From Gallionella sp. UBA6045 (GTDB lineage Bacteria; Pseudomonadota; Gammaproteobacteria; Burkholderiales; Gallionellaceae), in contig DIYV01000057.1 in the NCBI GenBank assembly GCA_002429165.1, positions 1 to 20,875 on the forward strand: 20,875 nt of DNA. Reading direction: 5' to 3'. A model generated the notes under the pieces. The model saw nothing but the letters and a program-made list of their open reading frames with translations, had not been told where the DNA came from and ran no database searches. A program made the position numbers and the translations under genes. This document shows, piece by piece, positions 11,168-19,288 of this stretch (positions within the stretch are counted from its first letter, which is position 1; each line of letters begins with the position of its first letter).

Positions 11168-12028
11168 TTATTTGCTCTTTTTCAGCTTGTCCAGAATTTC
11201 TTCAAGCTGGTCATGGTTCGTGTATTCGATGATCAATTTGCCGGCACCTTTGTTGCCCGGCTTGATTTCCACGCGTGTCCCAAGATGCGCGCTTATCTCA
11301 TCCTGCAAGCGCTGTGTGTCGCGGCTGAGTTTGTCAGCTTTCTTGTGTTTTTCCTTTTCAGGCTCGCCAGTTTGCTTCTGTACAAGTTTTTCCGCTTCGC
11401 GCACAGAGAGTTGTTCCATCACGATCTTATTTGCCAGTAATATCTGCTGAGCACTTTCCAGCGACAGTAATGCGCGGGCATGCCCCATATCCAGCTTGTT
11501 TTCCATCAGCATGTTCTGCACTGCTTTGGGTAGCTTTAATAGACGCAACAGATTGCTGGCGGCACTGCGTGATCGCCCTACCGCTTCTGCAGCTACATGA
11601 TGAGTCATTTTGAACTCATCAATCAATCTCTGCAAACCTATCGCCTCCTCCAGCGGATTCAGGTTTTCACGCTGGATATTTTCAATCAGTGCCATTGCCA
11701 GTGCCGCATTATCAGGTACGCTGCGCACCAAAACCGGCACATGTGTCAGTCCCGCCAATTGCGCGGCACGCCAGCGTCGTTCACCCGCAATTATTTCGTA
11801 GTTGCTATCGGCTATTTGCCGCACCAGAATCGGCTGCATGATTCCCTGGGCCTTGATTGATGCCGCCAGATCATTCAGCGATGCTTCATCCATATGAGTC
11901 CGTGGTTGATATTTGCCCGGCCTGAGTAGCGTTACATTCAAATCACGCATCACCTCGTCTTTTTCGCTTTTGCCGCCTGATAACAATGCGTCCAGTCCGC
12001 GTCCCAATCCCTTGTGCAGCTTTGCCAT
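11168..12028 (-). CDS. parB: Chromosome partitioning protein ParB (Spo0J family)
   Basis: A 286-residue protein. ParB is a CTP-dependent DNA clamp that loads at parS and spreads along the origin region. Near residues 33-95 the N-terminal domain has PGKYQPRTHM, SIKAQGIMQPILVR and AGERRWRAAQLAGL, where GERR is the arginine-rich CTP-binding motif. The central helix-turn-helix region that reads parS covers about residues 135-170 (VAAEAVGRSRSAASNLLRLL). After a charged linker, the C-terminal dimerisation segment ends in IEYTNHDQLEEILDKL. The ATG at 12026-12028 has AAGGGA seven bases upstream. It lies 11 bases after parA, and its target site is present at 15415-15430. Confidence 0.97.
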   Translation of the reverse strand: MAKLHKGLGRGLDALLSGGKSEKDEVMRDLNVTLLRPGKYQPRTHMDEASLNDLAASIKAQGIMQPILVRQIADSNYEIIAGERRWRAAQLAGLTHVPVLVRSVPDNAALAMALIENIQRENLNPLEEAIGLQRLIDEFKMTHHVAAEAVGRSRSAASNLLRLLKLPKAVQNMLMENKLDMGHARALLSLESAQQILLANKIVMEQLSVREAEKLVQKQTGEPEKEKHKKADKLSRDTQRLQDEISAHLGTRVEIKPGNKGAGKLIIEYTNHDQLEEILDKLKKSK

Positions 12029-12039
12029 AATAAATCCCT

Positions 12040-12822
12040 TTATACCGTTGCAGCTGGTTGCGCCGCGTTATTCAATAATTCCCCAGCCAAAGCCAGATAT
12101 GCTTGTGTGCCTTTGGATAGTTTGTCGTGATACAACACCGGCACACCAAAGCTGGGCGCTTCCGCCAGGCGCACATTGCGCGGAATGACCGTGCGATAAA
12201 CTTTGCTGCCAAAATGTTCTTGCAGTTGATCCGAGACTTGCTGCGCCAGCGCATTACGCGGATCAAACATGGTGCGCAGCAAACCCTCAATTTCCAGGTC
12301 AGGGTTCAGGTTGGCGCGCACTTTTCGGATGGTATTTACGAGATCGCTCAAACCCTCGAGCGCATAGTATTCGCATTGCATCGGGATCATCACTGACTTG
12401 GCCGCGCACAATCCATTCAAAGTCAATAAATTGAGCGCGGGCGGACAATCGATAAGCACAAAATCATATTCCTGGGCGACCGATTGCACCGCATCTCGCA
12501 GGCGCGTCTCGCGGTGATCAAGATCTACCAATTCGATTTCAGCTCCCGCCAAGTCTCGGTTGGCGGGTAGCAGGTCGTATTTTCCAGCTTCAGAGTAGAT
12601 CCGTGAGTCACTAATTGTTTTGCTGCCCAACAATACTTCATAGATGCTGGCCTGCAAATCGCGTTTGTCGATGCCGCTGCCCATAGTGGCATTGCCCTGC
12701 GGATCAAGGTCTATCAGCAATACACGCTGTTTGGCCGCAGCCAGACTGGCGGCCAGGTTCACAGTGGTTGTGGTTTTCCCCACCCCGCCTTTCTGATTGG
12801 TTACAGCTAGTATCTTCGTCAT
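12040..12822 (-). CDS. parA: Chromosome partitioning ATPase ParA (Soj family)
   Basis: A 260-residue deviant Walker-type ATPase that binds DNA non-specifically and moves ParB-parS complexes. Near the N-terminus, residues 11-18 read KGGVGKTT, with the signature lysine Lys11 and P-loop Lys16. VLLIDLDPQGNATMGSG and VLIDCPPALNLLT (Walker B region) follow. There is no N-terminal DNA-binding extension, so it is the small chromosomal type. An ATG at 12843 would add seven residues, but 12822 is better: it has GAGG four bases upstream, it gives the classic [13 protein letters not shown] start, and it overlaps the rsmG stop as ATGA, a typical translational coupling junction. Confidence 0.97.
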   Translation of the reverse strand: MTKILAVTNQKGGVGKTTTTVNLAASLAAAKQRVLLIDLDPQGNATMGSGIDKRDLQASIYEVLLGSKTISDSRIYSEAGKYDLLPANRDLAGAEIELVDLDHRETRLRDAVQSVAQEYDFVLIDCPPALNLLTLNGLCAAKSVMIPMQCEYYALEGLSDLVNTIRKVRANLNPDLEIEGLLRTMFDPRNALAQQVSDQLQEHFGSKVYRTVIPRNVRLAEAPSFGVPVLYHDKLSKGTQAYLALAGELLNNAAQPAATV

Positions 12823-13454
12823 GTTGCCTCGCTCCAGTTGCATGTTGCAATTATCAGGCTGCGTGCCGCTTGTATACCCGGCACCTGTAATGGTATGACA
12901 CGATCTACCCTACACCCGCTTGGTATCCCCGCCAACTCTTGTTCCGCCGATCCTTTCATCGCCGCCCAGCGTCCGTGCTCAGACATGAGATGGCGCGTGC
13001 TGCGCAAAAAACCTCCCAATTCGGTATATGCCCGAGAAATGATTCCATCAAAGCGTTCTGCCGGCTGCCATTCTTCTGCGCGCGCGCAGTGTACGCTTGC
13101 GTTGGGCAATTCCAGTTCAATGATCGCCTGCTGTACGAAACTGGTTTTTTTGCTGTTGCTATCCAGCATTGCAATGCGCCAATCCGGCTGAGCTATCGCC
13201 AGGACCACTCCAGGCAATCCTGCGCCACATCCCACATCCAGCCACCGACCCGGCCACAGGTGTTTGATTACAGCAAGGCTATCAAGTAAGTGATGGCTTA
13301 CCATTTGTTGCGGATCGCGGATCGCGGTCAGGTTATAGACTTTGTTCCACTTGTGCAGCAAGGCCAAATAATCTAGCAGTTTATTTTGCGTCTTCACGCT
13401 TAGCGCTATGCCCATTTGCTCAATACCGCTTTGCAATTCCTCCGCCAAGCTCAT
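12819..13454 (-). CDS. rsmG: 16S rRNA (guanine-527-N7)-methyltransferase
   Basis: A 211-residue protein, against 207 in E. coli. It methylates G527 in the 530 loop of 16S rRNA using SAM. The SAM-binding motif I is [18 protein letters not shown] (about residues 71-88). The N-terminal region contains the family segments [20 protein letters not shown] (about 27-46) and [13 protein letters not shown]. The acidic motif at the end of strand 2 is [11 protein letters not shown]. The start codon overlaps the mnmG stop as ATGA (13451-13454), and its own stop overlaps the parA start in the same way. Synteny mnmG-rsmG-parA-parB is standard around bacterial origins. Confidence 0.96.
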   Translation of the reverse strand: MSLAEELQSGIEQMGIALSVKTQNKLLDYLALLHKWNKVYNLTAIRDPQQMVSHHLLDSLAVIKHLWPGRWLDVGCGAGLPGVVLAIAQPDWRIAMLDSNSKKTSFVQQAIIELELPNASVHCARAEEWQPAERFDGIISRAYTELGGFLRSTRHLMSEHGRWAAMKGSAEQELAGIPSGCRVDRVIPLQVPGIQAARSLIIATCNWSEAT

Positions 13455-15352
13455 GCCAGTTTCTGTGCTGCATGAGTTTCGCGAAAACCACGTTTCAGGT
13501 GCACCAGCAGCAGGGAAATCGCCGCCGGGGTAATGCCGGAAATGCGTGCTGCCTGCCCTATTGTTTCGGGTTTGTACAAATTGAGTTTCTGCTGCACCTC
13601 GATAGAAAGCCCGCGCACCTCGCGATAGTCAAACACACTGGGTAGCTTTAGCGTTTCATATTGTTCATTACGTCCGATTTCGTCGCGCTGCCGTTCAATA
13701 TAGCCGTGATATTTCGCCTGGGTTTCCACCTGTTCAGCGACTTTTTCATCTTCCACTCCGACACCCGCGCCGGGCAGGGTTAGCAGGCTGGCGTAAGTCA
13801 CATCGGGGCGGCGCAACAACTCATGCAATGCATATTCACGCTCTATGGGCTTTCCCAGCACCCTGATTGCGTCTTCGATAGGCAAGTTACGCGGGTTAAC
13901 CCAGGTGTTGCGCAAGCGCTCTTGCTCACGCGAAACAGATTCCCGTTTTCGCTCGAAAGCCTGCCAGCGTATGTCATCCACGATGCCCAAGTTACGGCCG
14001 ATTTCAGTCAACCTCAAATCCGCGTTATCCTCGCGCAATTGCAAGCGGTACTCAGCCCGACTGGTAAACATGCGATACGGCTCGGAAACTCCGCGCGTGA
14101 TCAAATCATCCACCAGCACTCCCAGATAGGCTTCATCTCTGCGCGGACACCACGCATCTTGTCCCCTGACTTGCAATGCCGCATTCAGTCCCGCCAACAA
14201 CCCCTGCGCGGCAGCTTCCTCGTAACCGGTAGTACCATTTATTTGTCCCGCGAAGAACAGTCCATGAATCGCCTTGGTTTCCAGAGAACTTTTCAACCCG
14301 CACGGGTCGAAATAGTCATATTCGATCGCATAGCCGGGACGCAAGATATGGGCATTTTCCAATCCCTTGATGGAACGCACCAAATCCAATTGCACATCAA
14401 AAGGCAAACTTGTGGAAATTCCGTTTGGGTAGACTTCATGCGTAGTCAACCCCTCCGGCTCAAGAAATATCTGATGCGACGATTTATCGGCAAAGCGGGT
14501 GATCTTATCTTCGATGGACGGGCAGTAACGCGGGCCCACACCCTCGATCACCCCGGTAAACAATGGCGAACGATCCAGCCCGCCACGAATGATGTCATGC
14601 GTGCGCAGGTTGGTTTCGGTGATCCAGCAGGGCAATTGTTTCGGATGCTGGGCAGCGTGTCCCATGAAAGAAAACACCGGCATCGGATTATCACCCTGCT
14701 GCTCCTGCATGACCGAATAATCTATGGTTCGACCATCAATCCGGGGAGGCGTGCCCGTCTTTAACCGACCCATAGGTAATTTCAGTTCGCGCAAACGGTG
14801 CGCCAAACTGACGGATGGAGGGTCGCCGGCGCGGCCGGCCTGGTAGTTTGATTGGCCTATATGAATCAGTCCGGACAGGAATGTGCCCGTTGTTAATACC
14901 ACGGTTTTCGAGCTAAAACGCAGGCCAAGTTGCGTAATTACTCCGCAGACTCGATCTTGTTCAACCAACAGATCATCCACTGCCTGCTGAAACAACCAGA
15001 GGTTTGATTGATTTTCAAGACGGGTTCGGATCGCTTGCTTGTATAGCAGGCGGTCGGCCTGAGCACGCGTCGCACGTACCGCCGGACCCTTGCTCGAATT
15101 CAAGATGCGGAACTGAATGCCACTTTCATCTGTAGCAGCCGCCATTGCCCCGCCGAGCGCATCCACCTCTCTGACCAGGTGCCCCTTGCCTATGCCGCCA
15201 ATGGATGGGTTGCATGACATTTGCCCCAATGTTTCGATATTATGGCTGAGCAACAAAGTCTTGCAGCCTGAGCGCGCGCTGACCAAGGCCGCCTCGGTTC
15301 CTGCGTGCCCGCCGCCCACCACAATCACATCGAATACTTCAGGAAATTCCAT
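13451..15352 (-). CDS. mnmG: tRNA uridine-5-carboxymethylaminomethyl modification enzyme, FAD subunit
   Basis: The FAD-binding partner of MnmE. Together they install (carboxymethyl)aminomethyl groups at wobble U34 of certain tRNAs. The FAD-binding GGGHAG lies at residues 13-18. Further family blocks are [63 protein letters not shown], and the C-terminal [10 protein letters not shown] and [12 protein letters not shown]. The frame stays open to an ATG at 15412, giving 653 residues. I chose the ATG at 15352 (633 residues) because [15 protein letters not shown] aligns with known N-termini and E. coli MnmG has 629 residues. Ribosome sites before both ATGs are weak, so this rests on family length. 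Confidence 0.95.
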   Translation of the reverse strand: MEFPEVFDVIVVGGGHAGTEAALVSARSGCKTLLLSHNIETLGQMSCNPSIGGIGKGHLVREVDALGGAMAAATDESGIQFRILNSSKGPAVRATRAQADRLLYKQAIRTRLENQSNLWLFQQAVDDLLVEQDRVCGVITQLGLRFSSKTVVLTTGTFLSGLIHIGQSNYQAGRAGDPPSVSLAHRLRELKLPMGRLKTGTPPRIDGRTIDYSVMQEQQGDNPMPVFSFMGHAAQHPKQLPCWITETNLRTHDIIRGGLDRSPLFTGVIEGVGPRYCPSIEDKITRFADKSSHQIFLEPEGLTTHEVYPNGISTSLPFDVQLDLVRSIKGLENAHILRPGYAIEYDYFDPCGLKSSLETKAIHGLFFAGQINGTTGYEEAAAQGLLAGLNAALQVRGQDAWCPRRDEAYLGVLVDDLITRGVSEPYRMFTSRAEYRLQLREDNADLRLTEIGRNLGIVDDIRWQAFERKRESVSREQERLRNTWVNPRNLPIEDAIRVLGKPIEREYALHELLRRPDVTYASLLTLPGAGVGVEDEKVAEQVETQAKYHGYIERQRDEIGRNEQYETLKLPSVFDYREVRGLSIEVQQKLNLYKPETIGQAARISGITPAAISLLLVHLKRGFRETHAAQKLA

Positions 15353-15414
15353 GTCGCCACTGCTTTGAAAAGGACGCGCATCATACAACAGCCGGGCCGC
15401 AATCCCAAACATTG

Positions 15415-15430
15415 TGTTTCACGTGAAACA
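15415..15430. promoter_or_regulatory. parS centromere site (ParB binding)
   Basis: TGTTTCACGTGAAACA is a perfect 16-bp palindrome identical to the known bacterial parS consensus. It lies in the gap between mnmE and mnmG, about 3.4 kb from parB and about 5.2 kb from the dnaA-dnaN gap, the usual origin-proximal zone. I saw no second exact copy in the window. Confidence 0.96.
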
Positions 15431-15437
15431 ATATCGG

Positions 15438-16784
15438 CTATTTTCCGATGCAGAAACGGCTGAAAATCTCGCCCAGCAAATCATCCGGGGTGAATTCCCC
15501 GGTAATTTCATTCAGCGCATTTTGCGTCAGGCGCAACTCTTCGGCAAACAACTCCGCAGTAGCCAGTACAGTTTGCGCCTGGCTCAGGTGGACTTGCGCC
15601 AACTGCAAAGCTCGCAAGTGGCGCTCGCGCGCCATAAATGCGCCGCTTTCCTGATCACGCCATCCCACTGCATCCAGCAACCTGGAGTGCAGATCTTCCA
15701 GTCCCTCTCCGGTTTTGGCCGAAACAAAGACGGTTGGCTCATGCATTTCCGCATTAGCGGTTGCTTTGCCTGCCAATAGATCAGTCTTGTTATACACCAG
15801 CAGTCGCGGTATCTCCGCGGGAAGCGCGGCAAGAATTGCCTCATCGCCTGCCGTCATACCCTGGCTCGCATCCAGCAACAGTAGTATCAGATCGGCGCGG
15901 GACAAAGTCTGGTGGGTGCGTGCAATGCCCATGTTTTCTACTTCGTCTTGAGATTGTCGCAGCCCCGCCGTATCCATGATGTGCAACGGGACACCGCGAA
16001 CCTGAATGACCTGACGGATTACATCTCGGGTAGTGCCGGGAGTATCGCTGACCAAAGCCAACTCCTCCCCGGATAACAGGTTCAGCAGGCTGGATTTTCC
16101 AACATTTGGCTGTCCGGCTATAACAACATGCGCCCCTTCACGCAGCAAACTGCCCTGTTTGGCGCTATCCAGTGTGATCTGTAATTTCAACTGGATGCGA
16201 CTCAACAACACATCACGGCGCCCGAGATCCATCATGTCCACTTCTTCTTCGGGAAAGTCCAGCATTGCCTCTACCATCATGCGCAAATGGATCAGGTCGG
16301 TAAGCAGCCCATGAATGGCGGCGGAAAAATCTCCGCGCAAGGAGCGCATCGCGCTTTTTGCTGCCTCTGCGGTATTGGCATCAATCAGGTCGGCGACACT
16401 CTCTGCTTGGGCCAGATCGAGCTTGTTATTCAGGAAAGCGCGGCGAGTAAATTCACCTGGTTGCGCCAGGCGCGCTCCCAGATCAAGGCAGCGCTGCAAT
16501 AACAATTGCAGCACAGCCGGGCCGCCATGGCCCTGCAGTTCCAAGACGTCTTCGCCGGTATATGAATGAGGTGCGGAAAAATACAAAGCGATGCCCTGAT
16601 CCAGAACATCGCCCCTGTCATCCAGAAAGTTACCGTATGTTGCATGCCGGGGTTTGGGTAGGCTCCCCAGGATCCCGTTGGCTAATGCCCGGACGTTACG
16701 ACCGGATATACGCACTACCCCAACCCCGCCCCGCCCCTGAGCAGTGGCAACTGCAGCGATGGTATCAGCGTTTGGCGACAGCAC
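15438..16784 (-). CDS. mnmE: tRNA modification GTPase MnmE (TrmE)
   Basis: A 448-residue protein that partners with MnmG in wobble-uridine modification. The N-terminal folate-binding domain opens with [22 protein letters not shown]. The inserted G domain shows G1 GQPNVGKS (224-231), GTTRD (250-254), G3 DTAG (271-274) and G4 NKTD (332-335). The C-terminus ends FCIGK, with Cys445 the conserved reactive cysteine. All key residues are present. The start is GTG at 16782-16784, with no good in-frame ATG nearby, and it overlaps the last 20 bases of yidC in another frame. The stop lies seven bases from parS. Confidence 0.96.
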   Translation of the reverse strand: MLSPNADTIAAVATAQGRGGVGVVRISGRNVRALANGILGSLPKPRHATYGNFLDDRGDVLDQGIALYFSAPHSYTGEDVLELQGHGGPAVLQLLLQRCLDLGARLAQPGEFTRRAFLNNKLDLAQAESVADLIDANTAEAAKSAMRSLRGDFSAAIHGLLTDLIHLRMMVEAMLDFPEEEVDMMDLGRRDVLLSRIQLKLQITLDSAKQGSLLREGAHVVIAGQPNVGKSSLLNLLSGEELALVSDTPGTTRDVIRQVIQVRGVPLHIMDTAGLRQSQDEVENMGIARTHQTLSRADLILLLLDASQGMTAGDEAILAALPAEIPRLLVYNKTDLLAGKATANAEMHEPTVFVSAKTGEGLEDLHSRLLDAVGWRDQESGAFMARERHLRALQLAQVHLSQAQTVLATAELFAEELRLTQNALNEITGEFTPDDLLGEIFSRFCIGK

Positions 16785-18438
16785 CTTTGCTTTCAGCTTC
16801 AGCTTCGGCTCGGCGTGTGATGAACCACTGCTGGGTAATGGATAGCACGTTATTCACGATGGAGTACAACACCAAACCTGCGGGGAAAAAGAAGAACATC
16901 ACGCTGAATACGATAGGCATGAATTGCATGACCTTGGCCTGCATGGGGTCAGCCGGCTTGGGGTTAAGTCGCATTTGAATAATCATGCTCGCGCCCATAA
17001 TAAGCGGCAGAATGTAAAATGGGTCTGGGGATGATAAATCAGTTATCCAGCCGAAAAATGGAGCATTGCGCATTTCGACGCTTCCCAAGATCGACCAATA
17101 TAATGCGATAAAAACAGGAATTTGGATTACAACCGGCAAACACCCCCCCAATGGGTTTATTTTTTCGGTTTTATACAATTCCATCATGGCGCGATTCAAC
17201 TGTTCGCGGTCATCGGCATACTGTTTCTTGATTTTTTCCAGCTTGGGTGCAACCAATCTCATCTTAGCCATTGAACGATAACTGGCCGCCGATAGAGGGA
17301 AAAATATTAACTTGATCAAAAAGGTGAGCAAAATGATGGAAACACCCCAATTACCTATCCAGGAATGAAACCATGACATGACCCAGAATATTGGAACAGC
17401 TATGATAGTCAGCCATCCATAGTCCACCGTAAGCCCAAATCCGGGTGCGATCTTATCCAGAGTTGCCTCGGTTGGGCCCGCATAAAGCCTGGAACTCTCG
17501 TTCGCCTTCTGTCCCGGATCAATAACCAGGCTTGGTAAAACCACCCCTACAGCATACAACCCACCATCAAGTTTATGCGTGTAATACTCGCGGTTGGTGT
17601 GTTCCTTGGGTAGCCAAGCTGAGACAAAGTAATGTTGTAAAATTCCTATCCATCCGTCGTCTGCTTGCTTTGGATAGTCCAACTTTCCCTTGTCGATGTC
17701 AGTGAATTTAACCTTTTTGAGCTTTTCCTTGTCCGTATAGACTTCCACGCCAGTGTATGTTGGCAAAAATCGAAGACTGCCTACTGGTGCTACACTATCC
17801 CGAATCAATTGAAAATAACTGCTGGCCGTAATTGGTTTCTGACCTACATTTTCCATTTCGTAGGTAACATCGATTACATAGCTGCCTTTGTGAAAAGTGA
17901 TTACCTTCGTCACTTTAAGCTTGGAATTACCCTCTGCTTTCAGCCTGACCTGTAACTGTTCCGCATTGCCGGAAAGCTCATAGTGATCTTGTTCAGAAAC
18001 AAATAGGGAATTGTGATTAGGAAGACCGGCCCCGATCAATCCGCTTTGTGCAAAGTAATTGTGGGTTCCATTGCCACGTTCAAATAGTACCAGAGGCTTA
18101 CTCTTATCAAGGGTGTCAGATTGTTTCAGCAACGCTAAGTAGCTGATATCGCCACCAATTGTACTAATTTCTGATTCCAGAAAATCAGTTTTTACCTTGA
18201 TAATTTTTCCGATATTCTGTTGGACAGGTTGCTGAACTATGTTTGCAGAACCAATTCCCGCCCCAGACAAAGCGGTTTGCTGGGGTCCGGCAGGGATTGC
18301 TGTCTGTGATGGTAATTCTTTGTTCGTTGTTGCGCTGTCATGAATCAGCTGAGGATGTTCATGGCGCTGCCATCCATCCCAAACCAACATCAATGAAAAT
18401 GCGAAAATTAAAAACAAAAATATTCTTTGAAGATCCAT
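16765..18438 (-). CDS. yidC: Membrane protein insertase YidC
   Basis: A 557-residue inner-membrane insertase that works alone or with SecYEG. It inserts small membrane proteins, including ATP synthase subunit c, whose gene lies downstream on the same strand. The layout is gram-negative. An N-terminal membrane anchor (about 5-20) is followed by a Pro/Gln/Ala-rich linker and a large periplasmic beta-domain (about 80-330). The Oxa1-type core has segments near 343-358, 364-382, 431-452, 474-490 and 503-524. SMAKMR places Arg394 at the conserved groove arginine (E. coli Arg366), and [20 protein letters not shown] is the family signature. The C-terminal tail is alanine- and basic-rich. The ATG at 18438 has AGG about eight bases upstream. 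Confidence 0.97.
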   Translation of the reverse strand: MDLQRIFLFLIFAFSLMLVWDGWQRHEHPQLIHDSATTNKELPSQTAIPAGPQQTALSGAGIGSANIVQQPVQQNIGKIIKVKTDFLESEISTIGGDISYLALLKQSDTLDKSKPLVLFERGNGTHNYFAQSGLIGAGLPNHNSLFVSEQDHYELSGNAEQLQVRLKAEGNSKLKVTKVITFHKGSYVIDVTYEMENVGQKPITASSYFQLIRDSVAPVGSLRFLPTYTGVEVYTDKEKLKKVKFTDIDKGKLDYPKQADDGWIGILQHYFVSAWLPKEHTNREYYTHKLDGGLYAVGVVLPSLVIDPGQKANESSRLYAGPTEATLDKIAPGFGLTVDYGWLTIIAVPIFWVMSWFHSWIGNWGVSIILLTFLIKLIFFPLSAASYRSMAKMRLVAPKLEKIKKQYADDREQLNRAMMELYKTEKINPLGGCLPVVIQIPVFIALYWSILGSVEMRNAPFFGWITDLSSPDPFYILPLIMGASMIIQMRLNPKPADPMQAKVMQFMPIVFSVMFFFFPAGLVLYSIVNNVLSITQQWFITRRAEAEAESKGAVAKR

Positions 18439-18451
18439 GATCTAGCCTAAT

Positions 18452-18661
18452 TTAGGGCGCGGGGTCGTATCCGCCGGGGTTCCAGGGATTGCAACGCAAC
18501 AATCGTCTAATGCTGAGCCAACCCCCCTTCAATACACCGTGTTTCGCCACAACTTCACGGGCATAATTGGAGCAACTGGGGGTAAATCTGCAGGTTGGGG
18601 TGAAAAGCGGACTAATTAGATATTGATAGCCGCGTATCAGTGTAATTACTATTCTGCGCAT
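18452..18661 (-). CDS. yidD: Membrane protein insertion efficiency factor YidD
   Basis: A 69-residue protein, usual for the family (about 70-85). YidD helps YidC-dependent insertion and is attached to the inner face of the membrane through an amphipathic N-terminal helix. The family core is clear: [13 protein letters not shown] (8-20), then [11 protein letters not shown] with Cys24 and Cys30, and [15 protein letters not shown] at the end with Cys57. Its start overlaps the end of rnpA by 13 bases in another frame and its stop is 13 bases before yidC, so the genes are co-transcribed. Confidence 0.95.
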   Translation of the reverse strand: MRRIVITLIRGYQYLISPLFTPTCRFTPSCSNYAREVVAKHGVLKGGWLSIRRLLRCNPWNPGGYDPAP

Positions 18662-19017
18662 CGGTTATTTACTTGGCTAAATAATTTGTCCAAACTGTCA
18701 ATCCGCGAATAGACTTCCCGAGAATAATCGCGTCGCACCATTACAACCAAGTCCAAGTTACAAAGCTTGATTTGGTGGTGGCGAAAAACTTCCCGAATGA
18801 TTCTTTTGGCACGGTTTCGATCTGCTGCATTAGGCAACAATTTTTTGCTTGCGACTATCCCAAGTCGGGCATTGTTCAGGCAATTACGAACAAAAAATAT
18901 TTTGAAATGTTTATCCGCGATATTTTCAGCATGCATAACATGGTCAAAACCGTCCGCACGCAATAATCTACACGCGGCAGTAAATTGGGCAGAGATGCTA
19001 GACCGCGAGTCTGGCAC
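18649..19017 (-). CDS. rnpA: Ribonuclease P protein component
   Basis: A 122-residue basic protein that binds RNase P RNA and helps it remove 5' leaders from pre-tRNAs. The signature box is [10 protein letters not shown] (67-76), preceded by [14 protein letters not shown] (51-64). The N-terminal part [16 protein letters not shown] aligns with the usual start of the fold. The proposed start is GTG at 19015-19017, preceded by AAGGG, and it lies inside the last codons of rpmH (20-base overlap). The next Met (residue 28) would cut into the conserved fold, so the GTG is preferred. Confidence 0.92.
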   Translation of the reverse strand: MPDSRSSISAQFTAACRLLRADGFDHVMHAENIADKHFKIFFVRNCLNNARLGIVASKKLLPNAADRNRAKRIIREVFRHHQIKLCNLDLVVMVRRDYSREVYSRIDSLDKLFSQVNNRCAE

Positions 19018-19132
19018 GACCCTTGGCGCGACGCGCCCTGATAACGGCTCTGCCTCCGCGCGTCTTCATACGCACCAAAAAACCATGGGTGCGCTTTCTT
19101 TTGATTACTGATGGTTGGTAAGTACGTTTCAT
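18998..19132 (-). CDS. rpmH: 50S ribosomal protein L34
   Basis: Translating the reverse strand from the ATG at 19130-19132 gives a 44-residue, very basic protein starting [20 protein letters not shown] and continuing [19 protein letters not shown] to a TAG at 18998-19000. This is the textbook L34 sequence and length, although the gene is short enough to be missed by length filters. GAGGA lies seven bases upstream of the ATG. It is the first gene of the long minus-strand cluster, diverges from dnaA, has a strong promoter, and overlaps rnpA by 20 bases. Confidence 0.98.
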   Translation of the reverse strand: MKRTYQPSVIKRKRTHGFLVRMKTRGGRAVIRARRAKGRARLAV

Positions 19133-19165
19133 GTTTTCTTCCTCGGGTAAATCGTAAAGCGCGCT

Positions 19166-19194
19166 ATTACAAAGCCTTACGGCATATGTGTCAA
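19166..19194 (-). promoter_or_regulatory. Sigma70-type promoter for rpmH and the downstream cluster
   Basis: On the reverse strand a perfect TTGACA (complement of 19189-19194) is followed after exactly 17 bases by TGTAAT (complement of 19166-19171), one mismatch from TATAAT. It lies about 34 bases upstream of the rpmH ATG. It is the best promoter match seen in the window and the natural start for rpmH-rnpA-yidD-yidC and possibly genes further down. Confidence 0.82.
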
Positions 19195-19215
19195 GTCAAT
19201 TTTTACTTTATTGCC

Positions 19216-19224
19216 TGTGGATAA
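19216..19224 (-). promoter_or_regulatory. Consensus DnaA box upstream of dnaA
   Basis: TGTGGATAA is the exact complement of the consensus DnaA box TTATCCACA. It lies 64 bases upstream of the chosen dnaA ATG and 21 bases upstream of the rpmH promoter -35, in the divergent rpmH-dnaA gap. DnaA commonly represses its own gene through such a box. No convincing dnaA promoter hexamers could be assigned around it. Confidence 0.85.
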
Positions 19225-19288
19225 GTTTAGGCTTGCCCTGTAGAATGTGAAAACGTTCAAATTTGCTAAAATCTCATCGAATTCAACT

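Noticed and set aside
13312..13325. Tandem GGATCGC GGATCGC
   Set aside because: Only two short copies inside the rsmG reading frame, encoding the ordinary TAIRDPQ segment. No evidence of an expanding repeat.
13476..13488. GTTTCGCGAAAAC, an imperfect palindrome resembling half of a parS site
   Set aside because: It lacks the central CACGTG and the flanking TGT/ACA of parS and encodes part of the conserved MnmG C-terminus, so the likeness is probably chance.
13823..14764. 313-codon open frame on the plus strand inside mnmG
   Set aside because: It is completely antisense to the conserved MnmG coding sequence and its translation resembles no known protein. Long antisense frames are common in GC-rich genes.
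19247..19288. GTG start giving DnaA 14 extra N-terminal residues
   Set aside because: The extension MKTFKFAKISSNST is unlike DnaA N-termini, while the ATG at 19289 gives the usual domain I start close to the first conserved helix.
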